A stretch of DNA of 64,000 nucleotides from Haematobia irritans (lineage: Eukaryota; Arthropoda; Insecta; Diptera; Muscidae): positions 97,797,674 through 97,861,673 of the forward strand of contig NC_134398.1 in the NCBI RefSeq assembly GCF_050003625.1, given 5' to 3'. Positions within the stretch are counted from its first letter, which is position 1; each line of letters starts with the position of its first letter. This document shows, one piece after another, positions 32,092 to 42,600 of this stretch. A model generated the notes under the pieces. That model did not search any database. It had not been told where the DNA came from and worked only from the letters and a program-made list of their open reading frames with translations. The position numbers and the translations under genes are program-made.

Positions 32092-35000
32092 GGCTGCATG
32101 TGCTGCCTTAAAAGTTCTTCTGATGAAAGGGGACATAGATATAGTTCTTATTCAAGAACCATATGTTTATAAAAACAAAATATGTGAATTAAGTACTCCG
32201 GGGTTCAAACTATTGCAGTATACTGGTAATGATGTAAATCGAGCCTGTATAATGGCTAAAAACGAGCTCAACTTGTTTCTGCTTCCTTCAATGTGCAATA
32301 CAGACACTGTCGTTGCAAGTTTAGAAATAGCCAAATGCAAATATTGGGTATCTTCGGTCTACATGGGACATGACAGGGAGATGCCTCCATATGCCGTTAA
32401 GACCTTAGTGGAGGAGTCACTGAAAACAAAGACGAAACTCATTATGGGATGCGATGCGAATGCACATCATAGTATATGGGGAAGTAGTGATACTAATGCC
32501 AGGGGAGAGTCGCTAATAGAGTTTATTTTGCGTACTAATCTGGTAATTTGCAACAAGGGAGATGTCCCAACCTTTGTCTCTAAAAACAGGCAAGAGGTTT
32601 TGGACATCACCTTGGCCTCGCAAGAACTGAATGAAATTATATCTGAGTGGCAGGTTTTAAGTGAACACAGCTTCTCAGATCATCGCTACATCAGTTTTAA
32701 ATTTGATGTTCATATCACCAAGATCATATTTCCGCCAAATGTTAGGAAAGCTGACTGGAATAGGTATAGGGAATCGTTCAATATGATGATACCGGAAATA
32801 ACAGAGACAAATATGAGAAATGTGCAAGATATCGAACACGCAGTGGAGCGGATTACTAAGGCCTTCAACATCTCACTGAAAGCTGCATGCCCTAGAGGAA
32901 AGCCAAGGGGGAAACATCGACCACCATGGTGGTCTACGGAAATAAGTAATATGAGGAAATCCTGCAGGAAGCTCTTTAACAAGGCAAAGTCCACCAGAGC
33001 CCCTGAGGACTGGGACGCTTACAAGAAGAATCTGAGAGGATACAAGCGAGAACTGAGAAAGGCTCAGCATAACTCTTGGAATGCTTACTGCAGCAGTATT
33101 GAGAATACGTCCGAGGCTTCCAGACTACGGAAGGTTCTAGCATCCACCAACTCCGCTCCAGGTTTCATTAAAACATCGGAGGGCAATTGGACAACGTCCA
33201 GTGAGGAGACGCTGGAGGTACTATTGGACACACATTTTCCTGGAAATCAGACGGTTGAACCATGTACTGGCGGTGCCACAGTTGCTCAGCGGTCGTTTCC
33301 TGTCGAGGACATTGTATCGGAAACTAGAATAAGATGGGCGCTAAATAGCTTTGGACCATTCAAATCCCCTGGACCTGATGGAATTACTCCGGCGGAGTTA
33401 CAAGCTGTAACTGACAAAATTATCCCCTGGTTGTCGGTGATATATAAAGGATGTATCAACTTATCATATATCCCAGGAAAGTGGAGGGAAACAAAACTCG
33501 TTTTCATACCTAAAGCGGGAAAAGCCTCTCACTCGAGGGCGAAGGATTTCCGACCAATCAGCTTATCCTCATTCCTACTTAAGACTCTGGAGAGGATGAT
33601 AGATATTTATCTTAGAACTAGCATCGATTCAAGTTTGTTCTCGAAACGACAGCATGCATACTCGAAGGGCAGGTCTACTGAGACCGCACTACATGAACTA
33701 GTCAGCTTTATTGAAAGCTCACTATATGTCAAAGAATACACAATCGTGGCGTTTCTAGACATCGAAGGGGCGTTCAATAATGTCCATCCGAGCTCGATAT
33801 TAAATGGACTGACAACTCTGAATGTTGATCCATGTATACTCAGGCTGTTAGACGAACTGCTAATGAAGAGACGTATTTCAGCCACACTAGGACAAGCAAA
33901 CATACAAAAGTATGTGAACAGAGGCACTCTCCAAGGAGGAGTTCTATCACCTCTTCTTTGGAATGTTGCTATAAATAGCCTTCTGGTTACTCTAGAAAAA
34001 GAAAGGATAAAAGTGGTGGCATACGCAGATGATGTAGCTCTGGCAGTCAGGGGAAAATTCCCATCCACAATCAGAGATATTATTCAGAGGGCCCTCCGGA
34101 TGACTGAACAATGGGCGAAAGACAATGGTCTTGGGGTAAATCCTGCAAAGACAGAATTAGTCATGTACTGCAAAGATCGCAAGGCTCCCACGGTTAGGCC
34201 TATTTCCTTAGGGGGTATTGAAATTCCCTTTGGTGATTGTGCAAAATACCTTGGCGTTATTTTGGACAGGAAGCTGAACTTTACGCTTAATATTGAAGAA
34301 AGGGCGAGGAAGGCAACTGTATCTTTGTACTCGTGCAAAAAGGCAATAGGAAAAAAGTGGGGACTAAAACCAAAAATTGTGCATTGGCTATACACGGCAG
34401 TGGTTAGACCTATAATGCTATATGGTGTTGTAGTCTGGTGGCCGGCACTTCAGAAACCGACTGGTTTAGATAAAGTTCAGCGTATGGCGTGTTTGTGTAT
34501 TTCAGGCGCATTCAGCAAGACAGGAACAAATTCCCTTAATGTCATGATGCATCTATTGCCTTTAGACATTTTGGCCAAACAGTCAGCTGCAACAACGGCT
34601 GTACGGTTGCGCGAACTATCGCTGTGGTCGGAAAATGGTTACGGTCACAGTTCTGTCCTCAAAATAATGTCAGATGTGCCTAACGTAGTGGATTACACTT
34701 TGGCGAGTCCACTTTTCGACAAAAAGTTTGAGACTCTAATCCCCAACAGTGAGGCGTGGTGCACACATACCCCGGGGAATAAAGAATATATAGATTTCTA
34801 CACTGATGGCTCCAAATTGGACGGACAAGTGGGTTTCGGAGTATATTCTAATGATCTGGAACTTCAAAAAGCGAAAAGATTACCTAATCACTGTAGTGTT
34901 TTTCAGGCTGAAATATTAGCAATAAGAGAGGTGGCGAATTGGCTGAGAAGTAATGTTCCAAAAAAATGTGGGCATTAATATATACTCAGACAGTCAACCT

Positions 35001-35642
35001 GCAATAAAATCCTTGGACTCTGTGTTCCTCAACTCGAAAACGGCCATCGATTGCCGCAAATCTCTCAATGAGATGGCTGAGCAGTACAATATTCACCTAA
35101 TATGGGTGCCTGGCCATAGGAACATTCCGGGGAACTGCGAAGCGGATGAGTTGGCAAGGCTAGGGACTACCTTACATATTCCAGGGGAACTAGAATTTGT
35201 TGGTATGCCCCTAGCTACCTGCAAGCTCATGCTTCGTGAGAAGGCTGTTATGATGGCAAATGTTCGATGGGAGAATTGCAAGGGTTGTAACGACACCAAG
35301 CAAATATGGCCCCATTTCAACTTAAACCGCACACTAGATATGCTAATGTTCTCGAGACGTCAGGTATCACTCCTGATATCTGCTATAACGGGTCGCTGCC
35401 TGATAGGAGATTTTGCAAAAACTATTGGCGCGAAGTATAATGACTATTGTATGAGCTGTCATGATGCGGAGGAAAAAGAATCAATTAAACACCTCTTGTG
35501 TGAGTGTCCTGCATTTTGTGTAAAGCGCAAGCAACTTTTAGGAGCATATAGCTTCAGATTACTGGCGGATCTGGAAAACGTTAACTTAAGCAGTCTGCTA
35601 ATATTTTTGGAACAATCTGGTTGGTTCAACAAAGAAAAATAA
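32048..35642 (+). pseudogene. LINE ORF2 (copy E): endonuclease, RT, RNase H; one frameshift
   Basis: Start chosen at ATG 32048 (MVLRILQINLHHCKAA) because the APE endonuclease begins there. Endonuclease: residues 1-230 (LIQEPY, GCDANAHHSIWG, SDHRYIS). RT: about 430-780, with SPGPDGITP, FRPISLSS, FLDIEGAFNN and YADD at 34022-34033. In the box before YADD, the usual GTPQGG reads GTLQGG. RNase H: about 920-1050 with all acidic residues (TDGS, AEILA, SDSQPA, ADELA). A CCHC-like cluster near 1130 ends the 1,197-residue protein. An extra base in the A/G run near 34960-34972 puts the second half of RNase H out of frame (resumes in 34953-35642). Confidence 0.93.
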
Positions 35643-35791
35643 TCAAGAAGGTTCAGCGGTTAAAACTAGAAGTGCCCATATGTAATAGGTACTTTTAGTT
35701 AATGTGGTATCACAATGGACTGAATAGTCTAAGTGAGCCTGAATCTTAATCGGGCTGCCACTTTAACCTAACCTAACCTAACCTAACCTAA

Positions 35792-35794
<3 letters not shown>

Positions 35795-35847
<53 letters not shown>
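35795..35847. repeat. (AT)n microsatellite, right part
   Basis: About 50 bases of AT between the LINE E tail and the inverted gypsy LTR. With 30433-30741 it appears to be one tract split by LINE E. Confidence 0.93.
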
Positions 35848-35849
<2 letters not shown>

Positions 35850-36105
35850 GGGTTTTTATATTTCCAATTAAAACAATTGTGACCGGAATACTTTTGTTTA
35901 AGTGTTTATTTAAATACAACTATTTAAACTAACAACTTAACTTAACTTACAAGAAATTAAAATCGAATGTAAATGCACGTGTTGAATGCGCGAGAATTAC
36001 AAAAGAAAATGAAGAAATTGTGATACTTTTAAGTTAGTGTTTTTGAATACCAACACTATACCCGTACTAATTGGTATCGAGTATTAAACCAGTGATGCCA
36101 CAACA
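35848..36105 (-). repeat. Gypsy copy 2 3' LTR
   Basis: Reverse complement of the LTR at 30175-30432, same length (258 bp). Its outer end faces the (AT)n tract, so the two LTRs are tail to tail. Confidence 0.9.
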
Positions 36106-36124
36106 TTCCTCGGCCGGAGGAAAC

Positions 36125-37254
36125 TCATCTGAACCTTAGAGGAACCGTTACCCTTCTTCTACTTGTAGTCCTTTGGGGCCGAAGCATTTCAGGAGAAGAG
36201 CTGACGGCTGGGTTGGATTGAGTTGAAGCACGATTGGTGTCGAGATCAGAGACTTTAGGTCTGCTTAATCTATCAGGTAAATTTTCTTCAATATCCAGTT
36301 GATCTTGAACATTTGGTAAAATGTCAGGTGTGTTGTTCCGAACAACCGATGTACGCAAGTCGCTGAGGTTGGAGTTTGATATGAATGCAGGCTTCAAGCG
36401 ATCGACACTTATGTTGCTATGACGGCCTTGAATTGCGATCTTAAAATATTTGTAGAATTATTTAATTACCAGAAAAGGACCATCATACGGTTGCGTAAGT
36501 TAAGGTCTGATCGTGTCGTTCCGGATGAAAACATGAGTAGCTGTTTGATGATTCTTTGATACAAACGTTTGAGGCGAAGAATGGTGAGCCGTTTCAGTTG
36601 GTCTAAGCTTCTGCTGTTCGCTGTTCGAAATTCGTTGACAAAATCGCTGGTGCTACTAGCCTTTGTGTGATGGAAAAACTCTCCAGGCACTGTCAAAGTT
36701 GACCCATATACTAATTCGGCTGGTGACGCATTAATGTCGGGTTTATATACAACTCGCAAGCCAAGCAGAATTGTTGGTAAATGTTGTACCCATTTGCTTG
36801 GATTGTGGCACAAAATTGCGGCTTTGAGCGTGCGGTGCCACCTCTCTATAATTCCATTAGATTGTGGGTGGTGCGGAGTGGTACGTAAATTCGTTGCACC
36901 AATTGAATTGACCAACTCTGCGAATACCGCCGATTCGAACTGGCGACCACGATCGGATGTTATTCTTGACGGAACGCCAAATCTCGATATCCACTGAGAC
37001 AAAAGGGCCTTAACGATGGTGTCAGCAGACATGTCGGGAATAGGAACGGCTTCCGGCCATCACGTGAAACGGTCTATAATGGCAAGACAGTATCGTTGTC
37101 CTTCGCACAGCGGAAACGGACCAACGATGTCGATGTTGATATGCTCAAAACGTTGTTTTGGAGGGTCGTAATTGGCTGGTGAAGACCGAGTGTGTCGCTG
37201 GATTTTGGACCTTTGATACTGTAGACAATTTCGAACGTAAATTGCAGCATCTTT
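36125..37254 (-). pseudogene. Gypsy copy 2 integrase (C-terminal part) and tail
   Basis: Minus-strand frame 36466-37032 has SRITSDRGRQFES, HPQSNGIIERWHR and NASPAELVYGS, i.e. the second Asp and the Glu of the integrase D-D-E site. The tail frame 36125-36397 matches the end of copy 1 (LRPQRTTSRRRVTVPLRFR). The N-terminal integrase part lies on the other side of the inserted element, from 44679. Confidence 0.88.
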
Positions 37255-37658
37255 TGTTATAACCCAGCATAAACTACCTTTCCATTAATAGAATAAAGTG
37301 ATGACTCATGTTGCATACCGCAATAGTCATATTTCACAATCAATTACATGATCGATGATATTAAATTAATATAGCATTCTTATTACCAAGGCAATTAAAA
37401 CCGTTCATGTTTCCGGTCAATAAAGATTTACAACAAAGGGAACAAAGAACTATGATTCCTATTCCCTATAATCATATTTCTGATTGTTATGTATATATAG
37501 TTTTACAATAATGAATAAACTTTAGTCTTGATCAGATTATCAAACGACGCAAACGTGTTTTATTTGGTCAGCTCATTCGGGGTTGAGCTCTTTGAAAAAG
37601 TTAGGACCATTTATCGGTGAAACTAAAAAACTCAATTAATCCATCGAGGATTAAAATT
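37255..37658 (+). repeat. Errantivirus-type element 5' LTR
   Basis: 404 bp from TGTTATAACCC to aggattaaaatt. It contains tatatatag near 37492-37500 as a likely TATA element and aataaa words for polyadenylation. It matches the 3' LTR except for two insertions in the latter. Confidence 0.9.
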
Positions 37659-37670
37659 GGCGCAGTCGGT
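37658..37670 (+). promoter_or_regulatory. Primer-binding site, tRNA-Ser type
   Basis: TGGCGCAGTCGGT follows the 5' LTR, sharing its first T with the LTR end. The 17.6 and 297 elements use the same site, assigned to tRNA-Ser. Confidence 0.8.
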
Positions 37671-38112
37671 AGGATACCAATTCGTATTGGTATCCGAGAA
37701 ACGTCCTACGGACAAAAAAAAATAATCCTGTGCAAAAGGATACAAACAAATTAAAAGATTTTGTTTTGTATAAAAGAAAATAAAATAAGATAATCCTGTG
37801 CAAAAGGATTACAATAGAAATAAAATAAAAACTTAACCTTGTGTAAAAGGATATATAATAAATAATAATTAACACTTAAAAACTTAACCCTGTGGAAAAG
37901 GATTATAATAAAGTAAAATATTTTATTCTGTGTAAAAGGATATATAATAAATAATAATTAACACTTAAAAACGTAACCCTGTGGAAAAGAATTACAATAA
38001 AGTAAAAGATTTTATTCTGTGCAAAAGAATAAAATAAAAACTTAACCTTGTGTAAAAGGATATATAATAAAATATAACTAACACTTAAAAAACTTAACCT
38101 TGTGCAAAATGA
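37671..38112 (+). repeat. Leader with about nine copies of a CYTGTGNAAAAGGAT motif
   Basis: In the leader the word cctgtgcaaaaggat or a close variant (ccttgtgtaaaaggat, ccctgtggaaaaggat, ttctgtgcaaaagaat) recurs at about 37726, 37794, 37837, 37888, 37925, 37977, 38015, 38045 and 38098, spaced 30-70 bases. Longer words such as atatataataaa and ttaacacttaaaaac repeat with them. The last copy reads ccttgtgcaaaatgaatcc and contains the gag ATG (38109). The ends of each motif (CCT..AGG) could pair in short stems. Function unknown; other errantiviruses carry insulator or translation-control repeats in this position. Confidence 0.85.
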
Positions 38113-39063
38113 ATCCTCCAGTACAATCAGGAAATGCAGCCTTGGGCGCAGCAGCAAATAGTGTTGGCCTAAGAACCCTAGACATCAATCCTCTAACGTA
38201 CATTGAAAAGTTAAGAGAGTTTGATGGAAAAAAGGAAGACTTAACTTCCTAATATAACAAATGTAGATGATATTATCCCTACATTAATGCTATATAATGA
38301 GCAAGCACAAAGAATGTGTATGAACATTGTAAAGTCTAAACTAACTGGAAAGGCAAGAAGAGCCATGGAGATCCATCCTCACCTAACGGTATGGACAGAC
38401 ATTAAAGCGATGCTAAACACAAATTTTGGTGGATTTTCAACAGTAGAACAACTCTATCAAGAATTGAGAGGAGCCCAATTCAAAGAAGCAGTGATAGATT
38501 TCTACAATTTCATCCAACACAAATTAGCAATTTTAAACCAAAAATGTGGCCAAGAAAATAGAGTAAACGAAGTTAGCGGCAACATTCAAGTCACCTTACA
38601 AACGTTTACTACCCGTCTTCCCATTCATATGAGGACAGTGTTATGTGCCTTAAAACCTAACACTATGGAAGAGGCCTTGTTCGAGTTAAGCTCAGCAGGA
38701 TTCCTTAACCAGGAGAAAAATAAACCAACACAACAACCATTTAGACCACAACAACAACAACAACAGCAACAATTCAAACAACAACAATTAAAACAGCAAC
38801 AACCCTTCAGACCCCAACAACAACAAGCCTTCAAACCACAACAACAACAACCCTTCAGACACCAGCAACAAAAACCCTTCAGACCCCAACAACAACAACC
38901 TTTCAGACACCAGCAACATCAACAATATAGACAGAAGCCAGAGCCAATGGATGTGGACACATCCCAACAAACAAGATATCAAACACATCACCAACAAAAA
39001 GGATTTGGTAAGAGAAATAACGATAATTATTATTATAGTAAAAGTAACAATGATAATGTCCAA
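38109..39063 (+). pseudogene. Errantivirus-type gag, one frameshift, Gln-rich tail
   Basis: ATG 38109 opens MNPPVQSGNAALG and LDINPLTYIEKLREFDG, and the frame ends at a TAA near 38252. One base later the gag pattern continues in another frame (VDDIIPTLMLYNEQAQRM) to 39063. The capsid-like part is followed by about 75 residues made of PFRPQQQQ and PFRHQQQ repeats (38735-38935), then EPMDVDTSQQ. No CCHC knuckle is visible. The single-base shift in an A/G run would stop gag production in this copy. Confidence 0.85.
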
Positions 39064-39493
39064 TGAATATGATTACTGTAATGAATATGAGGAATATAAT
39101 ACAAGTGAATGTGATCAAGTCGATATTAAGTCGGAAAATTTTCGGTTTGTTCAGACGGAAGAACCACCGGACTTCCCTATATCCTGCTTAGAGGAAAACT
39201 AAGAAAAACTCGACAGAAAACTTATTATGCGAGAACTATTGTCCACCCCAGTATATAAAGAATATATATCCTCCTATAATTATACAGACGGCAGCAGGTG
39301 TCATTAAGACTAATCGGAATGCGTATTTTCCTAAAGGTACGATACAGATTAATTTAAAGACAGACACGACATTCCGACTATATAAATTCCACAAATTTTT
39401 GACGGAATTTTAGGAAACCAGACGTTAAGAGAAAATAACTCAAAAATTGATTACGAAAAACGAGAAATAATAATTAATACTCAAAGGTATAAA
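39064..39493 (+). pseudogene. Damaged protease region
   Basis: Between gag and RT, short frames with several stops contain fragments such as KFHKFFDGILGNQTLRENN, typical of the protease-RT linker of errantiviruses. No Asp-Thr/Ser-Gly-Ala box was found. The protease is partly deleted or too decayed to see. Confidence 0.6.
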
Positions 39494-41083
39494 ATGTACT
39501 TTGAGGGAGATAAAGAGACAGAATTTAATCCAATTGATGGATTGACGGAATTATATAATCTAAACGTGTTGGGAATAACAGACCAATTACGTACAGATCA
39601 TTTAAACACGGAAGAAAAACTTGAATTAAAGAAATTGATTAATAAATATGCATTTTATCATCCTGGAGATGACCTCAGCTTTACAAATGAAGTAAAACAT
39701 AAAATTGAGACAGGAGATAAAGGACCCGTTTACACTAAATCATATAGATACCCATCAATACATTCTAAAGAGGTAGATAGACAAATGTCAGAAATGCTTC
39801 AACAAGGAATTATAAGACATAGCTCATCACCGTATAATTCTCCTATATGGATAGTCCCTAAGAAAGAGGATAAAATAGGAAATAGAGAATGGAGAATAGT
39901 CATAGACTATAGGAAATTAAATGCAATTACTGAAGATGACAAATACCCAATTCCAATAATAGATGACATTTTAGATAAATTAGGTCGAGCCAACTACTTT
40001 TCAACTCTAGATCTTACTAAAGGATTTTACCAAATTGAAGTAAATCCAGAAGACAGAGAAAAAACCGCATTCTCCACTTCTAATGGACATTTTGAATTCA
40101 TTAGAATGCCATTCGGATTAAAAAATGCCCCTGCGACTTTCCAAAGAATGATGAATAATGTCCTTAGGGAACACATTAATAAAATATGTGTGGTATACAT
40201 GGATGATATTTTGATATTCTCCACATCGTTGCAAGAACATATAGATAACTTAGGAAAAATTTTGGAAACATTACAGGAAGCAAATTTAAAAGTATCTTTG
40301 AATAAATCGGATTTTTTGAAAAAGGAAACTGAATTTTTAGGACATGTAGTTACCAATAACGGTGTCAAACCCAACCCGAACAAGATAAAGTGTATTAAAG
40401 AATTTCCTATCCCCAAAACTATAAAGCAGACTCAAAGTTTTTTAGGACTAACAGGTTATTATAGGAAATTTATCCCCAGCTACGCAAGGATAGCAAAACC
40501 AATGACAATGAGACTAAAAAAGGACGCGGTGATTAATGTAAAAGATACTGATTATGTCAACTCGTTCAATAAATTACGACAGATACTAATGTCAGACATG
40601 GTACTTAGGTATCCTGATTTTGAAAAACTTTTCACATTGACCACAGACGCAAGTAATTATGCATTAGGTGCAGTATTATCTCAACAAGATGGACCAATAG
40701 CATTTGCATCACGTACTTTAAATGAACATGAAATTAATTATTCTACTGTAGAAAAAGAATTGTTAGCAATCGTTTGGGCAGTAAAGCAATTCCGCCACTA
40801 TCTTTATGGAAGGAAATTCGAATTAAAAACTGATCATAAACCACTAATTTGGCTCGCGAACCTTAAAGAACCAAATTCGAAATTAATACGTTGGAAAATT
40901 AAATTAAATGAATATGAATTTGACATTAAACATGTAGAAGGAAAAGAAAACAGAGTGACTGATGCTCTCTCTAGTCAAAAGAAGTCAATATATTTACTTC
41001 CGGAAAGGAATTTAAATGTGAAATATGCAATAAAATCTACTCGAGAAAATATTTACTTCAAAGACACTTACAAGAACATCTAA
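39494..41083 (+). CDS. Errantivirus-type RT and RNase H
   Basis: A long open frame encodes gypsy-group RT: YRYPSIHSKEVDRQMSEML, EWRIVIDYRKLNAIT, STLDLTKGFYQIEV, FEFIRMPFGLKNAPATFQR and the catalytic VVYMDDIL (YMDD at 40196-40207). The connection domain follows (FLGLTGYYRKFIPSYARI). RNase H comes next with TTDASNYALGAVLSQ, EKELLAIVWAVKQFRHYLYG and TDHKPLIWL. All catalytic acids are present. The frame is about one base off the downstream zinc finger/integrase frame, with the shift between 40975 and 41000, where the codons for the usual ADALSR-type end are altered. Confidence 0.93.
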   Translation: MYFEGDKETEFNPIDGLTELYNLNVLGITDQLRTDHLNTEEKLELKKLINKYAFYHPGDDLSFTNEVKHKIETGDKGPVYTKSYRYPSIHSKEVDRQMSEMLQQGIIRHSSSPYNSPIWIVPKKEDKIGNREWRIVIDYRKLNAITEDDKYPIPIIDDILDKLGRANYFSTLDLTKGFYQIEVNPEDREKTAFSTSNGHFEFIRMPFGLKNAPATFQRMMNNVLREHINKICVVYMDDILIFSTSLQEHIDNLGKILETLQEANLKVSLNKSDFLKKETEFLGHVVTNNGVKPNPNKIKCIKEFPIPKTIKQTQSFLGLTGYYRKFIPSYARIAKPMTMRLKKDAVINVKDTDYVNSFNKLRQILMSDMVLRYPDFEKLFTLTTDASNYALGAVLSQQDGPIAFASRTLNEHEINYSTVEKELLAIVWAVKQFRHYLYGRKFELKTDHKPLIWLANLKEPNSKLIRWKIKLNEYEFDIKHVEGKENRVTDALSSQKKSIYLLPERNLNVKYAIKSTRENIYFKDTYKNI

Positions 41084-42600
41084 ATAGAAATAATTTCCTT
41101 TGTGAATTGTGTGAAAAAATATATAGACAACCGAATTCGTTGTACAGTCACTATAGAAATCAACATAAGTTGACAAAAGATCAAGTGAAACAAGAATATG
41201 GTAAAGTGTTATTGATAAACGTAACAATAGAAAGACCATCTTCACCGGTACCAACGGTACACAGCGCGAATGATGATGATCATAATTTTTTCAAGATATC
41301 AGAAAAACCTACCCAATATTATAGAAATCAAATAATAATAATTAAAAATAACAATAATGAAACAATAAAAGAAAGGATATTTGATAAAGATAGAACTACG
41401 TATTCTTATGAAAATTTTGACGATGAGTTGGTAACCCGGATAATAAATAATGCAATGGAATATAATCTTTCTGCATTATATTGTATGGATAAAGAAATTT
41501 ATTTGAAACTTCAATCGGAATATAAAATGATAAAAGAAAACCCGTTAAATACGAAACAATTTGAGATTATTGCGACTACAATCATGTTAGAGGATGTTGA
41601 ATATGAAAAACTAATGGAAATTATTAATAGACATCACAGGATTGAAAATAATCACCCTGGAATCGATAAAACATATCTAGAATTAAAAAAGAAATATTAT
41701 TATCCAAATATGAAGAAGGAAATCACGAAGATTATTAATAATTGTATTATATGTAACTTTAAAATAGAAAGAAACCCCATTAAATTACCCTTTGAAAAGA
41801 CAGAAACACCAAGTGGGCCATATATACACTACCACATAGACATATGGTATTTAAACAGTCAAATATTCTATCTTACGATGATTGATAAATTTACCAAGTA
41901 TGCAGCAATTGAGGAGTTAACCGATAAGACACCATTACAAGCTGTGAAAGCTTTAACTAAATTATTCCTTATTATGAAAAAACCAGAAAAAATAACTATG
42001 GATAACGACCCAACATTTTCTAACCCTGTTTTTATTGGACATCTCCAAGATAATAACATTGAACATCACTTCACAACCCCTCATAGACATACAGGTAATT
42101 CAGATATAGAAAGTTTTCATAGTAGCCTTAACGAAAACATTAGAATTCTAAAAGTTAGGGAAGAAAATAATGACATCGCGTACAATTACGATTTACCTTT
42201 ACAAGCATTACAAGCATATAATAATACAATTCATCTCTGTACGAGATATAAACCAATAGATTTACATTTTTATAATAAAGATATTGAAATCAAAGAAATT
42301 TATAAAGAAATTGAAAAAACAAAGGAAAAGATGTTAGATTACAGGAACAAGGATAGAAAAGACGAGGATATTAACCCGAAATTTGGAAAAACAAACATCC
42401 TCCATAAAACAGAAACTAAAGTAAAGAAATTAGAAACAAGACAAATTGAGGATAAAAAATATAAATTAGATAATCGAAATAAAATCCTTCATAAAGACCA
42501 GTTCATTAAAAGAAAATGTCTTTCCAGGTCTTTGGAAGTCCTTACTGGCGATTTTCTTGATGATATCCCCAGTGGTAGCACAGAAACTCGAAATAATTGA
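40975..42600 (+). CDS. Two C2H2 zinc fingers joined to integrase
   Basis: This frame opens after a TAG at 40972 and runs to 42600. Finger 1 (41017-41079) has C-x2-C-x12-H-x3-H and finger 2 (41101-41166) C-x2-C-x12-H-x4-H. Both have the aromatic and Leu core positions of classical fingers (NKIYSRKYLL and EKIYRQPNSL) and are joined by a seven-residue linker. A charged region of about 150 residues follows. Then comes the integrase: HHCC domain (HHRIENNHPG ... CIICNF), core with HIDIWYL, TMDNDPTF and NSDIESFHSSLNE (D, D and E), and a basic C-terminus. The fingers are separate from the integrase's own HHCC zinc site. No stop interrupts the frame. Confidence 0.88.
   Translation, partial: SKEVNIFTSGKEFKCEICNKIYSRKYLLQRHLQEHLNRNNFLCELCEKIYRQPNSLYSHYRNQHKLTKDQVKQEYGKVLLINVTIERPSSPVPTVHSANDDDHNFFKISEKPTQYYRNQIIIIKNNNNETIKERIFDKDRTTYSYENFDDELVTRIINNAMEYNLSALYCMDKEIYLKLQSEYKMIKENPLNTKQFEIIATTIMLEDVEYEKLMEIINRHHRIENNHPGIDKTYLELKKKYYYPNMKKEITKIINNCIICNFKIERNPIKLPFEKTETPSGPYIHYHIDIWYLNSQIFYLTMIDKFTKYAAIEELTDKTPLQAVKALTKLFLIMKKPEKITMDNDPTFSNPVFIGHLQDNNIEHHFTTPHRHTGNSDIESFHSSLNENIRILKVREENNDIAYNYDLPLQALQAYNNTIHLCTRYKPIDLHFYNKDIEIKEIYKEIEKTKEKMLDYRNKDRKDEDINPKFGKTNILHKTETKVKKLETRQIEDKKYKLDNRNKILHKDQFIKRKCLSRSLEVLTGDFLDDIPSGSTETRNN

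Larger units (their letters stand above)
30761..35794 (+). mobile_element. Full-length LINE with RNase H, copy E
   Basis: At 5.03 kb from ttcaaccgtcgaacgg to the (CCTAA)n tail, this is the only copy complete at both ends in the window and the best reference for the family. Order: 5' UTR of about 100 bases, ORF1, a 44-base overlap into ORF2, then a 3' UTR of about 110 bases and the tail. It sits inside an (AT)n tract between two gypsy LTRs facing each other. It carries few lesions: two stops in ORF1 and one extra base in ORF2. Confidence 0.95.
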
